A stretch of DNA of 64,000 nt from Ceratotherium simum simum. Its lineage: Eukaryota; Chordata; Mammalia; Perissodactyla; Rhinocerotidae. The position numbers were made by a program, and so were the translations under genes. Below, piece by piece: positions 46,760 to 56,999 of the stretch (position 1 is the first letter of the stretch; the number at the start of each line of letters is the position of its first letter). The stretch spans positions 11,674,673 to 11,738,672 of the forward strand of contig NW_004454195.1 in assembly GCF_000283155.1 (NCBI RefSeq). The letters run 5' to 3'. The notes under the pieces were generated by a model that was given only the letters and a program-made list of their open reading frames with translations, did no database searches and had not been told where the DNA came from.

Positions 46760-47330
46760 TGTATTAATAGAAAATCTGAGGTATAATAAGGCCAACAGAA
46801 TCAGGAGATGATGGCCGTTGAAAAAGATAGTTTGTTAGACTCACAATTCCCAAGAGGAAGGGACATGCCACCCCTTGGGGGGCATGTGGGGAAGCACCAG
46901 GGTTGGTCAGTAGGCAGAGAGAGAGTGGGGGACTGTGGGCAGAACCTCTATAGTGGCTTCCATGGAGAGGAACAGGCAAAAGAGGGTGGGCAGGCTTAGG
47001 ACTGGCTAGTTTGAATAATCTCAGGGAGCTCTGGGCATTGGGGCTGCCCCTAGTTGTCTGGTACCTGGCCCTGGGTTGATTAGGGCAGGGGACAGTGGCC
47101 CAGAGTGTGAGAGCCCAATAAGGGAGGTGGTGGAGGTGTGGGCTCGGGATTGGTTAGTTTGTAATTGAAAAGCTCTCCCTGGGAGAAGGACTCCTCACAA
47201 GGAGGGGGGCAGTGAGGGAGACAGGAGACATACACGTGGGGACTCAGGCATATTCAGGTTGTCCAGACGAGGCATGTCTGGCATATACATATAGTGCAGA
47301 TGTTATAGAATCACATTTACAGAGGTTAGA
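46760..47330. mobile_element. Unclassified (LTR-like?) insertion in L2
   Basis: The block has G-rich repetitive wording (GGGCTCGGGATTGG, GGAGAAGGACTCC) and interrupts the L2 between the CATCATCCCTGTTCT and the AATACAATCC segments. It may be an LTR or other relic; boundaries and class are not resolved. Confidence 0.35.
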
Positions 47331-47438
47331 AACATGCTTAATACAATCCGTTTCTTGAATTTCTACAATGGCTCTGGTATCCCTGTTTCTCCCCATGTCC
47401 CTCTGAAGTCTATTCTCAACATAGCAACAAATGTGGTT

Positions 47439-47690
47439 TTTTTTTTTTTTTTTTTGGTGAGAAAGATTGGCTCTGAGCTAACGTCTGTTGTTAATCATCC
47501 TCTTTTTGCTGAGGAAGATTAGCCCTGAGCTAACATCTGTGCCCATCTTCCTCTATTTTGGATGTGGGACGCTGCCACAGCATGGCTTGATGAGCGGTGC
47601 ATAGGTCTGTGCCTGGGATCCAAACCTGCGAACCCCAGCCACTGAAGCAGAGCATGTGAACTTAACCACTATGCCACCAGGCTGGCCCCC
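47439..47690 (-). mobile_element. ERE SINE in L2 (imperfect 11-bp TSD)
   Basis: Reverse, with T-run at about 47438-47454 (poly(A) on minus), GAGCTAACATCTGTG units, and the tRNA-like head ending GCTGGCCCCC at about 47681-47690. TSD CAAATGTGGTT (47428-47438) and CAAATATGGTT (47691-47701), one mismatch. Confidence 0.9.
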
Positions 47691-48489
47691 CAAATATGGT
47701 TCTTTTAAAACATGAGTCAGATCATGTCACTCCCCTGCTCAAACTCCCCCATTTGTCTCAGAGAAAAGGCCAAAGTTCTCCCAGTCACCCGTGTGATCCA
47801 ACCACCCCCCCATTAACCTTTCTCACTACTGCCACCACTGCCCGTCTGACACTCCGCTCCAAACGCTGGCCTCCTTGTTGTTCTTCAGGTAAACAGAGAC
47901 ATGCAGTCTCATCCCTAAATACCCAACCAGCCTTATCCTTTTTCTAAAAAATAAATTTACTAGTTTATTATATATATTGTTTACTATCCATTTACCCTAC
48001 TAGAATGTATGCTCCATAAGGGCAGGGATCTTTTATTTTTGTACTTACTATCTATTTATTTGTTTATGTAGACATACCCTAAGCACTTAGAAAAGGGCCT
48101 GGACCATAATGGGAGCTCAATAAACATTAGTAGAAAGTTGAATATCTGGTGTGTGTCCTCAACTGAGGATGGTGTCCTGTGGCCGCACCTCCCACCAGCT
48201 CATTACATGGCCAGCAGAAAGTGACTTTCTTTTCCTGTTAAAAGCTTGTGTTGTATCAAAGCCTCTTCTTAAGTGCCTGCTTCTTATCTGGGGAACATCT
48301 CTAGCCTTCACAATGGCTCCAACCTCTCCGAGGATTCAGTCAGGTGTCCACACACTACTCCTTACTTCCCACCCCCTCTTCTCAAACTCTGGGACTGTCT
48401 TATACACAGAGCAAGAGAAGAGGGCTCTCCCCACAGTCCCTCAGTTCATCAAACTACTGAGCGTGGATGTCACACACAGCAATCGTGAG

Positions 48490-48655
48490 TAATCATAGTA
48501 ATCTTAAGCACTCTACGTATTTATCTAATCCGCATGACAACCCTAGGAGGTAAATAGTTCCATTACCCCCATTTTACACCAGAGACAAATGAGGCATTGA
48601 GAAGTTAAGTAATTTGCCTAACTAGCAAATCGAGGAGCCAGACTGTGTCTGTGCC
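48490..48655 (-). repeat. MIR SINE
   Basis: ATTTATCTAATCCGCATGACAACC, GGAGGTAAATAGTTCC, CATTTTACACCAGAGACAAATGAGGC and GAGAAGTTAAGTAATTTGCC. Confidence 0.7.
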
Positions 48656-48829
48656 CTGTTGCCAGAAAGTTTTATGTCATGAAAATAACAATTACTAATT
48701 TGGAGGGAGCTAAAACTGACTTGAACTTGAATTAAAAATTGGTTTGAGCTGATTTATAGAGGGATGGAAATCAAATGTGATTTTCCAATGTAAACTGCAC
48801 TTAATCAGTCTTAATAGGCTCAAATGGAC

Positions 48830-49180
48830 ATCATCCAGGACTATGTGTACACAACCCTGAGATTGGTGCACAGCGGCTCAGGTCCCCATTTCTATACCAG
48901 TTGTGCCTCCTCTAGGCATTATCCTTCAACGCCTTCCCATGGCTCTCAGATCAAACCCCCCGTGTCTTCATTTTCTATGACCCCTCCCAGTCTGAATGAA
49001 TTCTCCTCCCACCCCTATACCCCGCCTCCTATACACATTAAAGCATCAGATATCTGTGTGGTTTTCTGGATTCACTTGTGTCTCTTTCAGTAGACTGTAA
49101 GCTCCTTGAGGGTAGGGACATGTATTCCCAGTGCTTGGCACATAGTGGAGACTCGAAATGTTTGTTGAAGAAGAATAAAT
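48830..49180 (+). mobile_element. L2 3'-end fragment
   Basis: GTAGACTGTAAGCTCCTTGAGGG, TATTCCCAGTGCTTGGCACATAGTG and GTTTGTTGAAGAAGAATAAATG mark the 3' end of an L2; the upstream part, with a CTGAATGAATTCTCC block, is less sure. Confidence 0.65.
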
Positions 49181-50655
49181 GTTTGCAGCCCCCTCTGGCC
49201 TCATCTATCTCTCCTATCAGTCATGCTCTCTGGAGAGGATCTGACACTCATACGTACCAGACACACATGATCAGTTTGGTTGAATGTATCCATCCTTGCA
49301 GGTGTCCTTGCTTTCTAACAGTGGAGAGAGTCTTAAGCCAAAGAAATGGCATTTAAATGCAGAGCAGGGGCAGAGGAGGAAAGATCTGGGGGGAATTGGG
49401 AAACATTTCCTGGCAAATCACGTCGTATGGACGGCCATCTCCCGTGAGTCTGTGCAATGCTAAGCGTGTTCCCTTCATTTCCGCAGAGGAGAACACATGC
49501 ACGTAGACAAAGAAGGCTGCACGTTTCCCTCGTTTACTCTAACACACTCCGCCCCCCGTTTTTAAATTTTCCTGACGCCTTGACAAGTTCTTTTTTTGTT
49601 TGATTTGTTTTTCTGAGAAATGCCACTTGTCCTAGAAGAACTTTTATTTGATATTCCTAAATAGCAATTCTTTGATGCCAAAGCTGGAGTGAGGCCAAGG
49701 GCTCATCTTTCAGCTGAAAATCAGGTATTTTTCATGGTAAGCGATTAGGACTAAGTCAGTGTGGAAGGCTGGTTTATTACACGGATCTCAGGATCCTTTG
49801 CTGTATCAAATGAACATGCAAAAGATGCATCAGCAATAACTAAGAACAGGTTTTAAACAAAATTATTCCATACTCCATCTGTTCTTCATAATTTGGTGCT
49901 TATCCCGCACTCATTGCAATGATTGGCCCAAGGCCAAGCAGCGAAGGGGATCTTGTTCCTGAAGTCTTGTCAAGATTTCTCCTTCCTCTTTCTTCCCTCT
50001 TCATTTTCCTCCTCCCGCTGCTCCCTCCTCTCCCTCCACCTTCTCCCTCTTCACTGTGTTTTAATCATGACCATCAGCGGAGCTGCTGGAGGACTTGGAG
50101 GAGTAGCTCCTCCGTGTTTTACTAACTGTGCTGGGTGTTCATTCTCCTGCAAAAGGAACATATCTAAAATCCTACAGATGCTTATGTCTTTGTTATGAAT
50201 TCTACTGCAGTGCTTCTCAAGCAATCTTGTGGCAAAGAATCAGCTTTTTTTCTTTTAAATTCTAATTTGTTGTGGACTTAACTTTTCTCAAATATAATAA
50301 ATATGAATTACTAGAAAAATGAAATGAAAAAGACATACAAAATACAAGTCCCTCATTTTTATTATTAAATTCAACAGGCATAAAATTATTCTATCAAATT
50401 GCTATGAGTGTCTAAATGCTTGCTCTGAATTTCTATACTTATCTTGTTGCAAACCCATCATAAACAGTTAATGGACCAGCACTAGTCAGAGGACCACACT
50501 TTAAGTAGCTCTGCTCTAGCAAACCGAAGTATCTTGTTTCCGCCTTACAGTGCTTTGGTTTAAAAGAAAAGATCAAAACACCTACAAGTTCTCCATCTTA
50601 CCTTAAATCTAAACAAACTAACAAAAACTCTCTAGGTACCAAAGAGCAAACAAGT

Positions 50656-50691
<36 letters not shown>

Positions 50692-50700
50692 CAGTAATAA
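49181..50700. other. Intergenic sequence, mostly unassigned
   Basis: (CA)n at about 50657-50689. A stretch at about 50210-50520 with CTTCTCAAGCAATC and CCACACTTTAAGTAGCTC ends resembles an old DNA-transposon relic. No gene. Confidence 0.4.
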
Positions 50701-50707
50701 TACCACT

Positions 50708-50851
50708 TCATAGAGAGGTAACACAATGTCATGGTTAAGTATGTGGACTCTGGAGCCAGATATCAACCATTTATGAGTTGTATCTACTTGAACTCATTTC
50801 CAATAAAATACGGATGGTAATACCAACGTCTTCGCTTATTAAGACAATTAA
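50708..50851 (+). repeat. MIR SINE, left part (split by ERE)
   Basis: GTCATGGTTAAGTATGTGGACTCTGGAGCCAGAT, then CTTGAACTCATTTCC and GTAATACCAACGTCTTCGC. The right part continues at about 51186-51250 (CATACAGCTCTTACAAGAG, AGGCTCTCCATAAATTTATTATTATT). Confidence 0.78.
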
Positions 50852-51140
50852 GGGGCCGGCCCGGTGGTGCAAGCGGTTAAGTGCACACGCTCCGCCGCGG
50901 CGGCCCCGGGCTCACCAGCTCAGATCCCGGGCCCGCACTGACAGACCGCTTGTCAGGCCATGCTGTGGCGGCGTCCCATATAAAGTGGAGGAAGATGGCA
51001 CGGATGTTAGCCCAGGGCCAGTCTTCCTCAGCAAAAAGAGGAGGATTGGCAGATATTAGCTCAGGGCTGACCTTCCTCAGCAAAAAGAGGAGGATTGGCA
51101 GATATTAGCTCAGGGCTGACCTTCCTCACACACACACACA

Positions 51141-51174
<34 letters not shown>
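50852..51174 (+). mobile_element. ERE SINE in MIR, internal tandem duplication
   Basis: GGGGCCGGCCCGGTGGTGC start, then head and body. The unit of about 50 bp with AGCAAAAAGAGGAGGATTGG is present twice in tandem (about 51027-51126), so this copy is longer than the others. (CA)n at about 51127-51172 ends it. TSD AAGACAATTAA (50841-50851) and AAGACAACTAA (51175-51185), one mismatch. Confidence 0.9.
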
Positions 51175-51250
51175 AAGACAACTAAATGGCATAATATGCA
51201 TACAGCTCTTACAAGAGTAGGCTCTCCATAAATTTATTATTATTCTTTTT

Positions 51251-52350
51251 ACTTGAGGGAATAAAGAGGTCCCTGCTGCCTTGCTCAGCATTTCCATCTG
51301 CAAGAAGAAGATGGATCTGTGGTTTACCTTTCAAGCCAGGGCATCTTCTCTTCCTCAGGATCTGGAAATACCCACTATCCCTTGGTGGAGGCAGAATCCT
51401 AACACCCACTTAGGGACGAAGTTCCCCTTGGCTCAGTGTGAGGAACATCCCAACTACCTACTCTTGCTGCCCTCTGCTGCCGCCATTGAGAATTACACCG
51501 AGCAGAGTTTCCACTACAGGAAGACTAGGAAAATCCAACTCCACGTGGAAGGAATTATCAATATGTACTTTGTTCAGCATTTGATTGAATATGCTAGGAT
51601 TCGTTTTTCACAGTGCCTTTAACATCACAGCTTTACATTTTTACATACACTCTGTAAGTGCTTCTGGACATTGCCATCAAACGCAGATCTTTGTTACCGT
51701 AAGCTCAGCCTACTTGTAACTGAACGTGGCCAGTTCTCAAACCTGCTCCTGCTGACTTCCTCATTTTGGTTTTTTCTGCCAGCATATCCCAGATGTCCAG
51801 ACTTGAGTCCTAAGTTAGCTGCGGCCTCTCACATCCTCTCAGCTGCCCAGACCCATCCCTCCCTCCTGTTGCAAGGGCTTTTAGCACCTCCAGAGAGGGC
51901 CTCCTGCTTTCACATCTCTCCTCCTTACAGGTCTTTGAAATCCGAGTCACCTCTCCACCGTCCACACTTGGTCAGGGTCCCTTTGGCCTTCTACATCTGA
52001 CCTTTCCTGCTCTCAAGCCGTATCTCTCACGCCGCCCACAGAGCTGCCACAGGCCGACTCCCGTTCTCCACATACACATTATCATTTCCTTCGTGGTTCA
52101 CATGTGCTGTTTCTTTTGTCAAAAATACCCTCTTTTCTACAAAAATTCCTTACTACTCAGCTCAAATGTTCTTTCCTCCACAGTGTCTTCTTACCACTTC
52201 TTATCAGCATTTCTTATGTACTACTCAGGTGGCCCTTATCAAATGCATTGTTACTTGGGTGAATTTCTTCTTAAAAATTTTCTGACAAAATGCTTTGTTG
52301 AAATTTTGAGATTAAAGAAAGAAAATGATAGGATTAAAAATAATTTTTGG
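51251..52350. other. Intergenic; L2-like part in the right half
   Basis: About 52050-52240 has TTCACATGTGCTGTTTC, CTCAGCTCAAATGTTC and CCTCCACAGTGTCTTC, which resemble L2. The rest is unassigned. A CTCF-like motif (51467-51480) is separate. Confidence 0.4.
51467..51480 (-). promoter_or_regulatory. CTCF-like motif
   Basis: Minus strand GCAGCAGAGGGCAG fits 13 of 14 positions of CCASYAGRKGGCRS (first base is G). Confidence 0.45.
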
Positions 52351-52354
52351 CCCT

Positions 52355-54597
52355 CTACTTCCAACCAAGATGCAGAATAAGAAGGACAAATTTATCTCCT
52401 ACCTGAAACAACAAAAAACCTGGACAAAATATATGAAACAATGTTTTTTTAAGACACCGGATATCAGGCAACAAAGGACAATGATTCCGTGAAAGGGGGG
52501 AAACAAATGAGGTATGCCCCAGCTCACTGCCTTGAGAGAGTTTCTAGGCTGTGGGGCAGAGACGGGGAGCCCATGAGGAGCCTGGTGGACTCCTTGAGTT
52601 GAGGAGACAGAGCTGAGAGACCAGGGAAACCAAGATGGTTACAGTTCACAGGACAGAGTATTAGAAAGGAGAGAAATGCACAGAGAGCAAACTCCTTAGA
52701 TCTACAGAGGATCCCCTTCAAGTTCTCAGCAGAGTACTGATCAGTGCATGCGTGAGAGAAAACAACCTGAGGCTGGCAAAAGAATCACCCAAAAGGATTA
52801 GAGAGAACTGTATCCACTGGGTTGTTGGGGGAACCAGTGCCTTTTCCCACCAGCCAGACTGGGAAGCCTCATAATTTGTGGAGCATCAGGTAGAGTACTT
52901 GAAATGGTCTTGCCCCGGTAGTGGGAAATAATCAGCCCTGGAATAAACATGTCTCTGGTTCCATCTAGCAAATCTTAAAAGCAAGACCCAAAGGGATCAA
53001 GCTGTTCCCAAGTAACTGAACTGCATTCCAAAACTAAGCTCAGGAATATTTACAGGGATACAGTTATATCCAACACCCCAAAAGATAAAATTCACAAAGT
53101 CTAGCCTCTAATAAAAAATTACCAGGCATGTAAAGAAGGAAGAAAATACTACCCATAATGAGAAGAAAAATCAGTCAACTGAAACTGACCCAGAACTGAT
53201 ACAGATGTTAAAATTACCAGACAAGTACATTAAAACAGTTATTTTAACACTATTCCTTACATTAAAAAGTTGAGTAGAGGCATGGAAGATATAAAAAAGA
53301 CCACCACTGAAATTCTAGAGATGAAAACTACGAAGTCTAAGATGAAAAGTACACTGGATGGGACAAATGGCAGATTAGACATAACAGAAGAAAAAATTAG
53401 TGAGTTTGAATACATAACAATAGAAATTATCCAAAATGAAACACAGAGAGAAAAAGACATTTAAAAATGAACAGAGTATAATTGAGCTGTGGGACAACTT
53501 CAAGCAGCCTAATGTATGAGTAATTGCAGTCTCCAAAGGAGGGAGAGCAAAAATTTATTTGAAGAATAATGGCTGAAATTTTTCCAAATTTGATAAAATC
53601 TATAAACTCACAGATCCAAGAAGGTCCATGAAACCAAAGCATTAAAAACATGAAGAAACAATAAAAAGGCACATCATAATCAAACCGCTCCAAATCAGTG
53701 ATAATGACAAAATCTTAAAAGCACTCTGCAAAAATATCTTTCAAAAATGAAGGTGAAATAAAGGCTTTTTTGGACGTAGAAAAGCTGAGAGAAAATTCAT
53801 CACCAGCAGATCCACACTACAAGAAATGTTAAAGGAAATCCTTCAGGAAGAAGACAAATGGTACTAGATTCAAAAAATATGAATCATGAGGGGAGAAATG
53901 GAAGTACATAACTGTAAAGTTCTTATTCATACTATTGGTAAATTGGCATAATATAATTTGAAGATGGAATGTGATCAGTTAAAGATGTATACTATAAATC
54001 TTAAATCAAGGACTAAAATAAGAAAATACAGAGTTATAACTAATAAGTTAAAGGAGATGAAATGGAATCATAAAAAGTATTCAATCTAAAAGAAGGAAGA
54101 AAAAAGAAAAAGGAGAACAAAGCAGGTAAGACAAATAGAAAATGAATAGTAGGAAGATAAATTTCAACATAACTAAATCAATAATCACATTAAACATAAA
54201 TAGTCTAAAAACTCCAATTATAAAGCAGAGATTGTCAGATTAGATAAAAAAGTAAGACCTAGCTATATGCTGCTTACAAGAAATGTGCTTTCAATATAGA
54301 GACACAAATAGGTTGAAAGTAAAAGAATTAAAAAAGATATAACATGCTAACACTAATCAAAATAAAGCTGGAGTGGCTATACTATTAGTAGACAAAGTAG
54401 ATTTTAGAACAAAGAAGGTAATTTCATAATTACTGAAGGGTGAATTCATCAAGAGGAAATAATATAAAAAATTATGCACCTAATAACAGAGTCCCAAAAA
54501 ACATGAAGCAAAAACTGATAGGACTGCAAGAAGAAATGTACAAATCCTTAGCTGTAGTTGGAGATTTCAATAACCCCTCTGAATAATTGATAGAACA
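52355..54597 (+). mobile_element. Old L1, 5' part (5' UTR, ORF1-like, start of ORF2)
   Basis: CCAACCAAGATGCAGAATAAG resembles an L1 5' end. The frame at 53270-53464 is Lys/Glu-rich and coiled-coil-like, as ORF1p is. The segment CATCATAATCAAACCGC, then ACACTACAAGAAATGTTAAAGG, precedes an endonuclease-domain region of ORF2 (about 54225-54595). It stops at 54597 and continues at 61247, on the other side of the younger L1. All frames are broken. Confidence 0.72.
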
Positions 54598-55692
54598 GGG
54601 AGTGACATCAACAAAATGGTGGAATAGGAGTTTTCTACTATCGTCCTCCCCACCAATTTTGACAATCACTCAGTGTGAAGAGTATCTTTGTGGAAGTCTG
54701 GGAATCCAGCAGAGAAGTTTCAGTACATCATTGGAGAAAAATACTCCAAGACTGAACTCATTGAAGAGGGTAAGAGGAATGGTTTCACATTACCCAAGTC
54801 ACTCCTCCCCCAAGGCAGCACAGCTTAGGGCCAAGAGAGACCCTCTTGGTCCACGATTTCTCCCACAAGGGAAAGTGAGACCATGGGAGTAAGTGCCTAG
54901 CTTCCCCTGCTGTGCAAAATGCTGCCAAAGTGGCCCACTTCTTTCTTACTGCACCCAGAATACTGAAGTGAGCTGCATGATTGAGGGGCAGGGAGGGACT
55001 GGGAGAACAGCAGCCAAGGCTAGGAATGTGTCAAAGAACTGTGGATCCTACTAGCTGCTTCAGACTCCACCAGGAAGCCTGCCCATGAGCCACTGGGGAT
55101 ACCTCACCTGCAGATACCCCCAACTGGCCCACAGGCACCCCCAATGCTCTGTGCATCTCAATCATACAACTGCCTTACCCTTTGGCTGACTCCCTGTGCA
55201 TGCTCCTGAGGGCAGCAAGTGTAAGCCTTTACAGCTAGTGAACTCATGCAGAAAGCTGGCCCTACTCTGCAGGATTGGGAGAAAGCACACAAACTTTAGC
55301 ATTCAGCATTGCCCTAAGGAAGACAAACAGGACACTGTCAGCACCTGGCCTGACTTCGCAGGATTGAAAGAAGAGATATAATTAAAGAATTCCACACCCA
55401 CCTACCCCTAGAGGGAAAAAGAAATGTGGAGCAGGAATATTGATAGAAAAAGTCTGAGAAACCCTCACAATCTCTAGCAGGGATGAGAGAAGGTATTTCT
55501 TTCCTGAAGCTAGTCAGTAAGACTGGAGGGGGTGACTGCTTCTTCAAATGCAAAGACAGCAAAACAAAACTTCAGGGAACATGAAAAATCAAGGAAACAT
55601 GACACCACCAAAGGAACACAATAATTTTCCAATAACCAACCTCAAAGAAATGGAGATTTGTGATTTGCTTGATAAAGAATTCAGAATACTTG

Positions 55693-55942
55693 GGGCTGGC
55701 CCAGTGGCATAGCAGTTAAGTGCACGCACTCCACTTTGGTGGCCTGGGGTTCGCAGGTTCGGATCCCGGGCACACACCAATGTACCACTTGTGTGTGCGC
55801 ACAGCCATGCTGTGGCGGTGTCCTATATAAAGTAGAGGATAATGGGCACAGATGTTAGCCCAGGGCCAATCTTCCTCAGCAAAAAGAGGAGGATTGGCAT
55901 CGGATGTTAGCTCAGGGCTAATCTTCCTCACAAAAAAAAAAA
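55693..55942 (+). mobile_element. ERE SINE in the younger L1 (19-bp TSD)
   Basis: GGGCTGGCCCAGTGGCATAG start, GGTTCGGATCCC B box, AGTAGAGGATAATGGGCAC module, A-tail. TSD AAAGAATTCAGAATACTTG (55674-55692) and AAAGAATTCAAAATACTTG (55943-55961), one mismatch. Confidence 0.92.
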
Positions 55943-56159
55943 AAAGAATTCAAAATACTTGTTTAGAAAGCTCAGTGAGCTACAAGAAAACACAGAATTG
56001 CAAATCAAAGAAATCAGGAAAACAGTACACAAAAAATGAGAAGTTTAACAGAAAGATAAAAATCATAAAAAAAAAAAAAAACCCAAACAGAAATTCTGGA
56101 GCTGAAGAATTCATTTTCAATGAATGAAATGAAAAATACAATAGAGAGCATCAACAGCA

Positions 56160-56490
56160 GACTTGATCAAGCAGAAAAAAGAATGTGAAATCGAAGATAG
56201 GTCATTTAAAATTATTCAGTCAGAGGAGAACAGAGAAAAAAGAATGCCAAAGAGTGAAGACAATTTATATGAATTATTGGCTACCATCAAGCAAAACAAT
56301 TTATGCATTATTGGCATCCCAGAAGGAGAAGAGAGAGAGAGAAAGGGGCAGAAAGCTTATTTAGAGAAATAATGACCGAGAGCTTTCTTAATTGTGGGAG
56401 AGATTTGGACATCCAAATTCATGAGGCTTATAGGTCCCCAAACAGATTCAACCCACAGATATCTTCTCCAAGACAAATTTTAATAAAACT
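56160..56490 (+). pseudogene. L1 ORF1 remnant, central part
   Basis: The translation around LYELLATIKQNNLCIIGIPEGE followed by a short acidic run corresponds to the RNA-recognition part of L1 ORF1p; next comes a CGRDLDIQIHEAYRSPNRFN stretch in another frame. There is an internal stop or frameshift, so it is not functional. It is cut off at about 56490, where ORF2-like sequence begins. Confidence 0.7.
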
Positions 56491-56496
56491 ATCAGA

Positions 56497-56935
56497 AATA
56501 TTCCATCAAAAAGCAACAGACAACACTCTTCTCAAGTGCACATGGAACATTCTCCAGGACAGACCATGTTAAGCCACAAAACAAGTCTTATTAAATTTAA
56601 GAAGATAGAAATCATGTCAAGAATCTTTTTCTGACCACAATGGTACAAAACTAGAAATCAATTATATGAAGAAAACTGGAAAATTCACAAATTTGTGGAG
56701 ATTAAACAACATGCTCCTGAACAACAAGTGGGTCAAAGAAAAAATCAAAAGAGAAATCAAAAAATACCTTGAGACAAACGGAAATGGAAATACAACATAC
56801 CAAAACGTATAGGATGCAACAAAAGCAGTTGTAAGAAGGATGTTCAAAGCAATAAATGCCTACATCAAGAAACAAGAAAAATCGCAAATAAACGATCTAA
56901 CTTTACACCTCTAGGAACTAGAAAAAGACAGTGTG
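56497..56935 (+). mobile_element. Extra copy of an ORF2 segment inside the L1
   Basis: GAACATTCTCCAGGACAGACC, ACCACAATGGTACAAAACTAG, GGAAAATTCACAAATTTGTGG and AACCTTGAG-type wording match, in order, the ORF2 stretch at about 57530-57970 (ACAGAGCATTCTCCAGGATAAATC, ACCACAATGGTATAAAATTAG, GGAAAATGCATAAATATGTGG). It lies where ORF1's end and the inter-ORF region should be; the inter-ORF wording resumes at about 56936. Confidence 0.7.
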
Positions 56936-56999
56936 AGAGGAAAAAAAGGAACTACAAAACAGCTAGAAAACAATAAGATGGCATTAGTAAGTACTTACC

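Larger units (their letters stand above)
44885..48150 (+). mobile_element. Ancient L2 LINE, split by four insertions
   Basis: Segments in L2 order are at about 44885-45088 (AAAACTTCTCAAAAG end), 45299-45720 (AATCAGGCTTTTGCTCCC, GGTCATCAATGACCTCCTGAGG, CAGCAGTATTTGACACCGCTGATCAC), 46400-46760 (CATCTCAAACTTACTGTGTCC, GTTGGCTCTACCTTTAAAATATATC), 47335-47438 (TCTATTCTCAACATAGCAAC) and 47691-48150 (GAGTCAGATCATGTCACTCC, TAGAATGTATGCTCCATAAGGGC, GGGAGCTCAATAAACATTAG). Between them sit an ERE (45089), an unclassified block (about 45722-46400), a second block (about 46760-47330) and an ERE (47439). Names and order are from recalled consensus. Confidence 0.75.
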
